From: Bdellovibrionales bacterium Ga0074137
GTDB lineage: Bacteria; Bdellovibrionota; Bdellovibrionia; Bdellovibrionales; JAMPXM01
Assembly (NCBI GenBank): GCA_001464715.1
Contig: LNDT01000004.1
Span: forward strand, 62,001 to 126,000
DNA: 64,000 nt
Direction: 5' to 3'
Below, piece by piece: positions 9,839 through 16,990 of the stretch; the stretch's first letter is position 1; each line of letters starts with the position of its first letter. Made by a program: the position numbers and the translations under genes. The notes beneath the pieces were generated by a model. It did not search any database. It had not been told where the DNA came from and saw only the letters and a list, made by a program, of their open reading frames with translations.

Positions 9839-10651
9839 TTAAATATAAAGTCCACCGTTAACACTCAAGGTGTGCCCGGTAATATAACGCGCCTCATCGC
9901 TAAGCAAGAAAGCGACGGCTGAAGCGATATCTTCGGCCTCTCCAAGTGTTCCAAGCGGGATATCCTCTTGAATCTTTGCTTTTTGTTCGTCCGTCAGTGC
10001 GCCGGTCATCTCAGTGACGATGAAGCCAGGCGCTATGCAATTGAGTCGGATTCCGCGCGAAGCGACTTCCTTAGCTAAAGACTTAGTGAGGCCCTCAACA
10101 CCAGCTTTAGAAGCCGCGTAGTTGCTTTGTCCCGCATTTCCCATTTCGCCAACGACGGAAGTGATATTGACGATCGAGCCTTTGATTTTAGCTTTCATCA
10201 TCGCTTTCACGGCCGAGCGTGAGCAAAGAAACGTCCCGCGCAGGTTTGTGCCGATGACTGAATCAAAATCGTCCGTCTTCATTCGCAAGATCAACTGGTC
10301 TCGAGTGATGCCAGCGTTGTTGACGAAGCCATCAATAACACCGGTTTCCAGAACTTTAGCGAAGAAGCCATCGACTGAACGTTCATCCGACACATTCAAA
10401 GGAAGGCATATGTGTCCCGTTCCAGCTAATGATTTTGTCACAGCTTGAGCCGATGCTTCGTTCGACGAGTAGGTCACGACGACGCTGGCACCTTCAGAGG
10501 CAATCCACGAGGCGATACCGGCACCGATGCCACGCGATGATCCAGTGACGATGATGCGCTTACCTTGAAGGCGTTTCGAAGTGGGCTTAAGGACCGATTT
10601 TGCGGGCACTTCTTGGGGTGAATTTTCAGGCGTCACGGCGGCACACTCCAT
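9839..10651 (-). CDS. fabG: 3-oxoacyl-[ACP] reductase
   Basis: A 270-residue short-chain dehydrogenase that reduces 3-oxoacyl-ACP with NADPH. The nucleotide-binding motif GSSRGIG, NNAG and the catalytic YAASK are all present, and the C-terminus VNGGLYI is typical for FabG. About 28 residues precede the usual [10 protein letters not shown] beginning; no good ribosome site lies before the ATG at 10651, so the true start could be further in. A short hairpin sits in the 31-base gap to fabD. Confidence 0.95.
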   Translation of the reverse strand: MECAAVTPENSPQEVPAKSVLKPTSKRLQGKRIIVTGSSRGIGAGIASWIASEGASVVVTYSSNEASAQAVTKSLAGTGHICLPLNVSDERSVDGFFAKVLETGVIDGFVNNAGITRDQLILRMKTDDFDSVIGTNLRGTFLCSRSAVKAMMKAKIKGSIVNITSVVGEMGNAGQSNYAASKAGVEGLTKSLAKEVASRGIRLNCIAPGFIVTEMTGALTDEQKAKIQEDIPLGTLGEAEDIASAVAFLLSDEARYITGHTLSVNGGLYI

Positions 10652-10662
10652 TTGAGAGGTTT

Positions 10663-10679
10663 AAAGGCCAAAAGCCTTT
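10663..10679 (-). other. short hairpin between fabD and fabG
   Basis: A six-base-pair stem, AAAGGC (10663-10668) and GCCTTT (10674-10679), closes a 5-base loop in the fabD-fabG gap. No T-run follows in the reading direction, so it is more likely an mRNA processing or translation-control structure than a terminator, or chance. Confidence 0.3.
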
Positions 10680-10682
10680 CTC

Positions 10683-11657
10683 TTAGACTTCGACCAGCGC
10701 TTCCAGAGCCTTTAGATCAACCAGTGAATTTAGATTCGAAACACGAGCCTTGTCGCCAGCGATCTTTTTAGCAAGGCCTGAAAGAACTTTGCCCCCACCG
10801 AACTCAACGTAGCGGTGAAGGCCTTGATCCAGCAAATTTTGCTGACACTGCGTCCACAATACCGATCCAGAAATTTGCCCAATCAGACGCTCACGGATTT
10901 CATTGGTGTCTTGAGTCGACTGCGCGTTGATGTTTTGAACAACGGGAAAGCGCGGAGAAGAAAAAGTTGTCGCTTCAAGAACTTTGCGCATTTCTAGTTC
11001 CGCTGGCTTCATGAGCGAGCAGTGGAAAGGAGCCGACACCGAGAGAGGAATCAACTTCGCACGACCGGCGGACGCTCCTAAGTTTTCAGAAACCCACTCG
11101 GCCGTCACATTCTGCTTCATCCACTCGACGGCTTTGGCCGAGCCACTGACGACGACTTGTCCGGGACTATTAAAGTTTGCAGGCTCAAGCGGGGATTCGC
11201 CCGACTGCTCGACCACAAGTTTGCAAAGCTTCTGAACAGCTTCGTCGCCAAGACCCAAGACAGCGCACATCGCCCCTTGACCCACAGGAACCGCCGCCTG
11301 CATGGCTTGCCCTCGCTTTCGAACAGCTCTTAGGGCCATTGGAAATTCCAAACTTTCAGCCGCAACCAAAGCCGCATACTCGCCAATCGAATGTCCAGCG
11401 GCCGCAGCGATCTTTATCGGCATGATCTCTTTAACGACACGGTGAGTGACCGTCGACACCAGTAACAGTGCGGGTTGAGTATTCTCGGTCAGTTGAAGGT
11501 CCGAGTCGGGACCCTCGAAGCAAAGTTTTCTGAAGTCTGTTTTTAAAGTGTCGGCGGCCTCTTCGAACAAACGCCGCGCCGTTTGAAATTCGTCAAAAAG
11601 AAACCGCCCCATGCCGACGCTCTGACTGCCTTGACCAGGAAAAAGTGCGCCCCACAT
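10683..11657 (-). CDS. fabD: malonyl-CoA:ACP transacylase
   Basis: A cytoplasmic enzyme that loads malonate from CoA onto ACP. The family opening MWGALFPGQGSQSVGMG, the nucleophile Ser in AGHSIGEYAAL (about residue 90 from this start) and the catalytic His in SAPFHCSLM (about 212) are present. I chose the ATG at 11657 because it matches the usual FabD start and GGTGGAG lies upstream; in-frame ATGs at 11684 and 11699 remain possible. It lies in the fab operon just after fabH. Confidence 0.96.
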   Translation of the reverse strand: MWGALFPGQGSQSVGMGRFLFDEFQTARRLFEEAADTLKTDFRKLCFEGPDSDLQLTENTQPALLLVSTVTHRVVKEIMPIKIAAAAGHSIGEYAALVAAESLEFPMALRAVRKRGQAMQAAVPVGQGAMCAVLGLGDEAVQKLCKLVVEQSGESPLEPANFNSPGQVVVSGSAKAVEWMKQNVTAEWVSENLGASAGRAKLIPLSVSAPFHCSLMKPAELEMRKVLEATTFSSPRFPVVQNINAQSTQDTNEIRERLIGQISGSVLWTQCQQNLLDQGLHRYVEFGGGKVLSGLAKKIAGDKARVSNLNSLVDLKALEALVEV

Positions 11658-11703
11658 GGAATTTACCGCTCCACCTTGAATCATGCATCGATGACTCATT
11701 GAA

Positions 11704-12801
11704 TCAATATTTTAAAAGAAGACTTCCAGACGTCAGTCCCGAACCAAAAGCTGTCAAAAGAACGTTTTGCCCGCGTCGAATTCGTCCATCGCGAACGCCC
11801 TGATCAAGAGCGATCGGAACCGTCGCCGCACTGGTGTTACCGGTGTCGTGAACGTTGACGATCACTTTTTCAGCTGGGATTCCAAAGTGTTTTCCAACCG
11901 CATCGATAATCCGCAAATTCGCCTGATGGGGAATGAGCCAGTCAATGTCATCCATCGACATACCGTTGGCGTCCAGCGCTTGCTGACAGACGTCCGACAT
12001 CGTGCGAACGGCATGCTTGAAGATCTCTCGACCCTTCATACTCAAGTAATGATCACCGCGCTCAAGTGCTTCCGCACTCAATGGCATCGCCGACCCGCCC
12101 GCGCGCAAAGTGAAGAGCTCACCAAGGCTTCCATCGGCCCGCAGATGCGCACTGTAAATTTTCGAGTCGGTTTTCGAAGGTGGCGTGGATTCAGTCCTCG
12201 GTAGGGCATTACTTCGTCCAAGAATTACGGCACCGGCGCCATCGCCAAAAAGAATGCAAGTCTCACGGTCTTTGTAGTTCACAAACGGATGCAGAACTTC
12301 GGCACCGACAACCAGAATGTGTTCGTAAATACCACTTCGAATGAATTGGTCGGCGATCGTGAGTCCATAAACGAAACCCGTGCAGGCTGCGTTCAAATCA
12401 AAACTCATCACGTTTCGTGCACCCAATTTTTTCTGGAGCACGCAGGCTGTGGAAGGTGTCGGCTGATCACCGCTAACGGTGCAGAAAATAATCATGTCGA
12501 CGTCGTTGGCGGTGAGGCCCGAAGCTTCAAGTGCTAATTTCGCGGCCACAAGACCAACGTCGCTTGTGTATTCGCCATCAGCCGCAATGTGACGTTGGCG
12601 AATACCGGTGCGCTCAACAATCCAAGCGTCGTTGGTTTCAACTAACTTTTCGAGATCGGTGTTCGTTAGAAGCTTTGGAGGGAGGTAAGACCCTGTCCCA
12701 AGAATCCGCGACTCGAACGGAGTCGCGGCTGGCTTTCCCAACGCGTGCGGCTTGGTCTTTTCGCTACCTTGCGAAGTCTCCGACGGCACTACTGGGTTCA
12801 T
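11704..12801 (-). CDS. fabH: 3-oxoacyl-[ACP] synthase III
   Basis: Starts fatty-acid synthesis by condensing acyl-CoA with malonyl-ACP. The triad is visible as Cys (~140) in LNAACTGFVYG, His in IPHQANLRI and Asn in DTGNTSAATV. The ATG at 12801 lies five bases after the rpmF stop and is preferred to a longer reading overlapping rpmF. An N-terminal extension of about 30 Pro/Ser/Lys-rich residues precedes the usual SRILGTGSYLP beginning; such an extension is unusual for FabH. No strong ribosome site is seen, which suggests coupling to rpmF. Confidence 0.95.
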   Translation of the reverse strand: MNPVVPSETSQGSEKTKPHALGKPAATPFESRILGTGSYLPPKLLTNTDLEKLVETNDAWIVERTGIRQRHIAADGEYTSDVGLVAAKLALEASGLTANDVDMIIFCTVSGDQPTPSTACVLQKKLGARNVMSFDLNAACTGFVYGLTIADQFIRSGIYEHILVVGAEVLHPFVNYKDRETCILFGDGAGAVILGRSNALPRTESTPPSKTDSKIYSAHLRADGSLGELFTLRAGGSAMPLSAEALERGDHYLSMKGREIFKHAVRTMSDVCQQALDANGMSMDDIDWLIPHQANLRIIDAVGKHFGIPAEKVIVNVHDTGNTSAATVPIALDQGVRDGRIRRGQNVLLTAFGSGLTSGSLLLKY

Positions 12802-12806
12802 AGCTG

Positions 12807-12989
12807 CTACGTAGATTTCGCTACGACGACTTCTTCGCCTTTGTAGTAACCGCAAGACGTGCAGACGTTGTGCGGAAGCTTGAGCGCGCTGCAGTTAGGG
12901 CAGTTGACCGACGTTTTGGGAACGGCGAAGTCATGAGAGCGGCGCATGTCGCGTTTTGAGCGCGTGGTTCGTTTCTTGGGCGTTGGCAT
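12807..12989 (-). CDS. rpmF: 50S ribosomal protein L32
   Basis: A 60-residue ribosomal protein with the typical MPTPKKRTTRSKRDMRRSH start and two CxxC pairs (CPNC, CTSC) that form a zinc knot. GGAG lies about 8 bases before the ATG. It is the first gene of the fab operon on this strand. The DUF177 gene that often precedes rpmF is absent here; the gene upstream is read in the opposite direction. Confidence 0.97.
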   Translation of the reverse strand: MPTPKKRTTRSKRDMRRSHDFAVPKTSVNCPNCSALKLPHNVCTSCGYYKGEEVVVAKST

Positions 12990-13251
12990 GACATAACTCC
13001 GGAAAGCGATTTATTCGCGTAAAAGATCAATACTTTAGAGGGGCCTAAAATACCGCATGGCGGCCCAAGATCAAGCAGAATAAGCCCGTAGGGATCCGAG
13101 TGTCTAAGATTGGTGCACCTGTAAGCCGCTTTTGTGACGGGCCCAAGCACGGGTGCCTTGGAAGTGCTTTAAAGCCAATTTAATTCGATCTGAGCTGGCG
13201 CACATCTTCCATTACCGTACTGTATTGAACCATTTTTCACGAGGAGTCCCA

Positions 13252-13680
13252 ATGACACAGATCAAGTCCCGCAAATCACTCTCGATTCTTGGGCTCGTTC
13301 TCTCTTTCGGTTTGGCGGCCAGCGTAAGTGAAGCCGCGCCGTCAAAGGGAATGTCGGATCTAAAGCTTAAGACGGTCATTCTTAAAGTTGAACCGATCAA
13401 CAGTGATGTGACTGAAGCCGAGCTTCTCAAAAAACAAGAAGCTCGAGCTAACGCCGTTAATCACGCTCTTGATCAGGCCCTCAAAGAACAAGCGAAGAGC
13501 CGTTCAGATTTAGAGCGAACTCAGGCGCGCATGGCGGCCCGAGAGGCTCGTGTCGCACAAGACTCGCGATCGGCTGACACACGCCTCGATCTCGGATCGC
13601 GCGAAACACGTTCGCAGCTTCACCGCGAGCTTCGCGAAGAGCGCCAGCGCGAGCGCCGTTTGAACTGGTTGAACGATTAG
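13252..13680 (+). CDS. secreted, highly charged coiled-coil protein, unknown
   Basis: A 142-residue protein with a signal peptide (MTQIKSRKS, hydrophobic core, SVSEA cleavage site near residue 27). The rest is almost entirely charged and helical, rich in Glu, Arg, Ala and Gln (for example LREERQRERRLNWLND at the end), and probably forms a coiled coil. I chose the ATG at 13252 because GAGGAG lies 5-6 bases upstream. No family is recognised. The 262-base gap to rpmF must hold divergent promoters for both genes. Confidence 0.72.
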   Translation: MTQIKSRKSLSILGLVLSFGLAASVSEAAPSKGMSDLKLKTVILKVEPINSDVTEAELLKKQEARANAVNHALDQALKEQAKSRSDLERTQARMAAREARVAQDSRSADTRLDLGSRETRSQLHRELREERQRERRLNWLND

Positions 13681-13742
13681 TCACTGATCCAAAGACTCCG
13701 CGATCACAGACGAATCGATATCTCAGTTTCTATATTTCGAAG

Positions 13743-14735
13743 TTACTTTAGGGCGGATTGGGCGGTTTTTAGGGCGAACTTATTTTTCGTCCAGGCGCCG
13801 TAAGTGGCGAATGTGATGGGGGACCCCACACGTTGTTTCATCGACACTTCGATCCATTTAAATCCCAATGCCATTGGCTTTCGAAGTTTGATTGAATATC
13901 CGACATCGGCCCAAGCGAGTCCCTGAAGGGCTTCCAGAATATCGAGCTGCGCGCGGGCTTGAGCTTTTTTGGAGAGGTCCGAACCCATTTTAAAAGAACC
14001 CGTCAGATCTTGCCGAAGAAGTGCTTCGCCAAGCCACGCATCGGCGGTTTTTTTAAGCGCTGGATTGGCTAAGAGTCGACCGATCCAAAATGCGGCCGCC
14101 GCCGCTTGCACGCGCTGATGTGTTGACCAGCGCCTTCGCTCGGCCGCATCCCAACGCCTCTCGCCGATGAGTGATCTTGGACTTCGAAGCGACGCTTCGA
14201 GGCGGGGGGTCAGACGCTCAAGACGCTCGGCACGGTCATTCATCTTCGCCGACCGAAGGAGCAGCACTGATCTTGCGTAGAGACCCAAGAAGTGAGCGAT
14301 CTCGACGGTTTTTGATTCGCCGAAGGCTCCTTCCTCAGGCCCCTTGTCCGTCATTCTTGCAAAAGCCCATTCAAACGCCATGATGCCGCGATCGACGATG
14401 AAACCGTTGCTGAGAGCCACGCCCGCACGAATTGAATTCCATCCTTCGATTTGGTGTTCGACCAAAACTTTTTCAGGAAAGCGACGATTGAGGCCCAAGG
14501 CTCCGTCGCCGGCTTTGATTTTTAGAGGATTGATGTGCTTGGCCACTTTTTGCAAAGTTGGATCTTGGCGCCAAAGCCTTGATTCATCGACCAAGAGGGA
14601 AGCGGGGGCCGCTGACTTTTTGGCCGGAGCCGCCGCGGCAAGAGCCTGACCAGTGGCGAAAATGAGAAACCCGACAACGACCGACATCGCCGTCGTGAAA
14701 TTCGATTTTTCGGTGGCGTCGTTAAAGTTTCGCAT
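13743..14735 (-). CDS. secreted helical protein, unknown
   Basis: A 330-residue protein with an N-terminal hydrophobic segment at ~16-36 ending in QALAAAAPAKK, likely a signal peptide. The mature part looks all-helical, with repeated Ala/Leu/Arg helices and conserved-looking Trp residues (EGWNSIRAGVA, AFEWAFARM), perhaps an alpha/alpha fold. Its ATG shares one base with the stop of the upstream recombinase gene (TGATG), so the two are translationally coupled. I do not recognise the family. Confidence 0.7.
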   Translation of the reverse strand: MRNFNDATEKSNFTTAMSVVVGFLIFATGQALAAAAPAKKSAAPASLLVDESRLWRQDPTLQKVAKHINPLKIKAGDGALGLNRRFPEKVLVEHQIEGWNSIRAGVALSNGFIVDRGIMAFEWAFARMTDKGPEEGAFGESKTVEIAHFLGLYARSVLLLRSAKMNDRAERLERLTPRLEASLRSPRSLIGERRWDAAERRRWSTHQRVQAAAAAFWIGRLLANPALKKTADAWLGEALLRQDLTGSFKMGSDLSKKAQARAQLDILEALQGLAWADVGYSIKLRKPMALGFKWIEVSMKQRVGSPITFATYGAWTKNKFALKTAQSALK

Positions 14736-15274
14736 CAGACAATCAGCTTACGCAGTTCCTGCTGAGAATACACATAGTCCGCGTAAACCATGGTATTCGT
14801 GATATTGCGATGCCCCAGGGCAACTTGAACCAGACGAAGGTCTTTTGTTTTCTGATAAAGCCTGATTGCGAATGTGTGCCTTAGTGCGTGAAGTTTTTTG
14901 GGCGCTGGTCGGTACCAATCCCAGATCTGACGAAAGCGATGATAACCGATCGGAAATAGTTCTCCCGACGATCCCTCCAGCGAATTCGCATAAGCGTAGA
15001 GGCGATCAAAGAGCCACCGGTTCAGCGGAATCTCGCGGTCGTTGGAGCCCTTGATGCCGCGAATGAAGACGGTTTTATCATAGGGATTTAAGTCGTTCTT
15101 TCGAAGTGACAACAGCTCGGTTGCGCGCGCGCCTGTTTTAAGTCCGAGCCATATAAGAAGAGTGTCGCGGTCATTTTCCGCGGCCGAGGATTCGAGCAGA
15201 CCTTCTAGTTTTTGAACTTCGGGCTCGAGGAGGTATTTGTTCTTATTGATCGCGTAGCGAATCGTCTGAGCCAT
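14735..15274 (-). CDS. stand-alone tyrosine recombinase (integrase catalytic domain only)
   Basis: About 179 residues from the ATG at 15274. All active-site residues of a tyrosine recombinase can be read: Arg50 (TGARATELL), Lys75 (GIKGSNDREIPL), His129 and Arg132 (HALRHTF), His155 (LGHRNITNTM) and nucleophile Tyr164 (VYADY). The N-terminal arm and core-binding domain of phage integrases and XerC/D are missing, as in the FimB/FimE type of DNA inversion enzyme (~200 residues). A longer reading from 15340 exists, but its extra residues do not look like a domain. No ribosome site is obvious. Substrate sites are unknown. It is coupled to the downstream secreted-protein gene. Confidence 0.87.
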   Translation of the reverse strand: MAQTIRYAINKNKYLLEPEVQKLEGLLESSAAENDRDTLLIWLGLKTGARATELLSLRKNDLNPYDKTVFIRGIKGSNDREIPLNRWLFDRLYAYANSLEGSSGELFPIGYHRFRQIWDWYRPAPKKLHALRHTFAIRLYQKTKDLRLVQVALGHRNITNTMVYADYVYSQQELRKLIV

Positions 15275-15330
15275 GCGTCGATTGCAACACACCTGTTGCC
15301 CCATCGCCAAATCCAGAATACCGAGCCGGT

Positions 15331-15717
15331 ATGAAAACAAAACCAGCGACGAAACCGGAATCTAAACTAGAGACGATTTTCCACATTACGACCGAAACCG
15401 AGTGGGCGGATGCTAAGAAAAATGGCGCTTACACCGCGCCTTCTCTTGAAAAGGCCGGCTTTATTCATTGTTCAAGATCCCACCAAATTCCGGCGGTCGC
15501 GAACTACAACTTTAAAGGTCAGAGCGGACTGATTCTTTTGGAAATCCAAGAATCCAAAGTCGGTCCAAAAGTGGTTTACGAGGATCTTGGAAACGAAGGT
15601 CAGGAATTTCCGCATATTTATGGTCTGCTAAATTTGGACGCCGTTGTCCGAACATGGCCGTTTCCCGCAGAAAAAAATGGGACCTTTAAGCTTCCTGCTG
15701 GAATTTCAACGCCGTAA
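15331..15717 (+). CDS. DUF952 family protein
   Basis: A 128-residue cytoplasmic protein matching the DUF952 pattern: IFHITTETEWADAKKNGAY near the start, then GFIHCS, a LLEI strand, and FPHIYGLLNLDAVVRTWPFP near the end. The family has a small fold of unknown biochemical role, and its genes occur singly in many bacteria. The start is divergent from the recombinase gene, with only ~56 bases between them for both promoters. Confidence 0.88.
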   Translation: MKTKPATKPESKLETIFHITTETEWADAKKNGAYTAPSLEKAGFIHCSRSHQIPAVANYNFKGQSGLILLEIQESKVGPKVVYEDLGNEGQEFPHIYGLLNLDAVVRTWPFPAEKNGTFKLPAGISTP

Positions 15718-16092
15718 CGGGCCTTTTAGAGCGTCGAAAAATTCGATCGAAAATCGAGGGCCGAGAATCGAAATCAAAAAGTCGGTTCCAGAAATTCTCG
15801 AAAATCCGAAATGCTTTAAAATAAAGCACATCATCGTCGCAGCGCCATCTCTCGGCTAAATTAGAAGTAAAATCATATACTTAAGTATCACACTTATAAC
15901 TATAAGTGTGACTTCTTGCATTTCAATCTTTGAACTTTGCTAAGAGACCCTGACTCGTGGTCCAGAACATCCCAATTACGACGTGAAATCAGTGGTTTAT
16001 CGTTGCCATCAGATCATAGCTCTGATTCGATGATGTATATCACAACGTATTAAAATGTGATTTGCATATAAAATATTGGGAAACGCAACATC
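15718..16092. other. 375-base AT-rich gap with palindromes, probable control region
   Basis: No gene is seen. The gap lies between the DUF952 gene and the membrane-anchored HTH gene, which faces away from it. It contains a 24-base palindrome (15888-15911) and a second inverted repeat, ATCACA (16039-16044) with TGTGAT (16056-16061), sharing the TCACA/TGTGA core. A TATAAA at 16067-16072 just before the HTH gene could be its -10 box; no good -35 box is visible. Confidence 0.5.
15888..15911. promoter_or_regulatory. 24-base near-perfect palindrome, probable operator
   Basis: Perfect 11-base arms, TCACACTTATA and TATAAGTGTGA, flank a two-base centre. The symmetry and AT-rich centre suit a dimeric DNA-binding protein; the nearby HTH protein is one candidate. 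It could also be a recombination site for the nearby tyrosine recombinase. It is too short-looped and lacks a T-run for a terminator. Confidence 0.55.
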
Positions 16093-16857
16093 ATGACAGA
16101 GTCCGAACTTCAACCCGACCCCGAAACACAGCGATTAAGTTCTCCCCCTCACGAGCCTATGGCTGCTGGCTTTCGAGCCTCGATGGGGGTCGATTCCTTT
16201 GTGAATTTCACAGAAGGCGACTCGGACAGCTTTGCGGACACAGAGGGGGCCTCTAGGGGGGTACAGACCCCCCATTTTGAGAAATCACCCGAAAATTTTT
16301 CGACCCCGCGGGTTCGTTCAAGTCTTCGGCAGCGATATGAGGCCGAAGCCAAAGTGATTGAACGACGAATCGGGGGGCTTGAAAAAGCGCGCGAATCGTT
16401 GGGTTTAAGCCAACGGAAAATGGCCCAGCTTCTTTTGGTCGACCCCTCTGCCTGGACGCGGTGGACTCAGACTGAGGCGGGTGCACCTCCACATGTGTGG
16501 CGCGCTTTGGCCTGGTATCTTGCGCTTCAAGAGAAGTATCCCGCCTTGGATGCAGCGTTTTGGCTTCAAGGGGTTGCACGCGCCGCTGATGGCGACAGAA
16601 TCAGTCAAAATGCCGATGAAATTCGCGCCGCAAAACTTCACACACGGAGTCTCGAGATTAAGATCCAAGACCTCTCGCGTGAAATTTCGCGACTTCAGCA
16701 GCGAGTGCCCCAAGACATCGACAATTCTTCTATAGAAAATGGACCCGAGAAAGTTCCCGACAAAGTCGAGCAGGCTGAAACTCGAGCGATCGCCAACTTC
16801 TTTTTAGCCCTGACTTTTGCGGTCCTAGGCTTCGCGGCGGCAAGCATTTTTCTTTGA
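16093..16857 (+). CDS. membrane-anchored HTH (Xre-like) protein with coiled coil
   Basis: A 254-residue protein in three parts: a polar, low-complexity N-terminus (1-75); a helix-turn-helix region at ~95-135 (GLSQRKMAQLLLVDPSAWTR); a helical, partly coiled-coil stretch at ~170-235; and a C-terminal transmembrane helix (ANFFLALTFAVLGFAAAS). This order suggests a DNA-binding protein tethered to the inner membrane, either a one-component sensor or a chromosome tether. A perfect 7-base hairpin of G and C runs lies inside the coding region at 16256-16273. The promoter gap upstream has palindromes that could be its own operators. Ligand and targets are unknown. Confidence 0.75.
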   Translation: MTESELQPDPETQRLSSPPHEPMAAGFRASMGVDSFVNFTEGDSDSFADTEGASRGVQTPHFEKSPENFSTPRVRSSLRQRYEAEAKVIERRIGGLEKARESLGLSQRKMAQLLLVDPSAWTRWTQTEAGAPPHVWRALAWYLALQEKYPALDAAFWLQGVARAADGDRISQNADEIRAAKLHTRSLEIKIQDLSREISRLQQRVPQDIDNSSIENGPEKVPDKVEQAETRAIANFFLALTFAVLGFAAASIFL

Positions 16858-16990
16858 TTCGCCAAGTGAATCAACTTGAGACACTTTTTAGCGGAATCAA
16901 AAGTTCAAACGCCTCGTATTGAGCCAAGCCCTCGAAGTTCACAAAAAATACGCCGATAGAGATCTATCTCAAATCGGCGAGGGCCAAACC

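Noticed and set aside
13818-13831. GGGGGACCCCACA, also found before the beta-barrel gene at ~1687-1699, considered as a dispersed repeat.
   Set aside because: The match is short, one copy is within a gene, and no longer similarity surrounds it; chance is likely.
16256-16273. A perfect 7-base hairpin of G and C runs inside the HTH gene, considered as a terminator or recombination site.
   Set aside because: It is inside the coding region, has no T-run after it and no second copy was seen.
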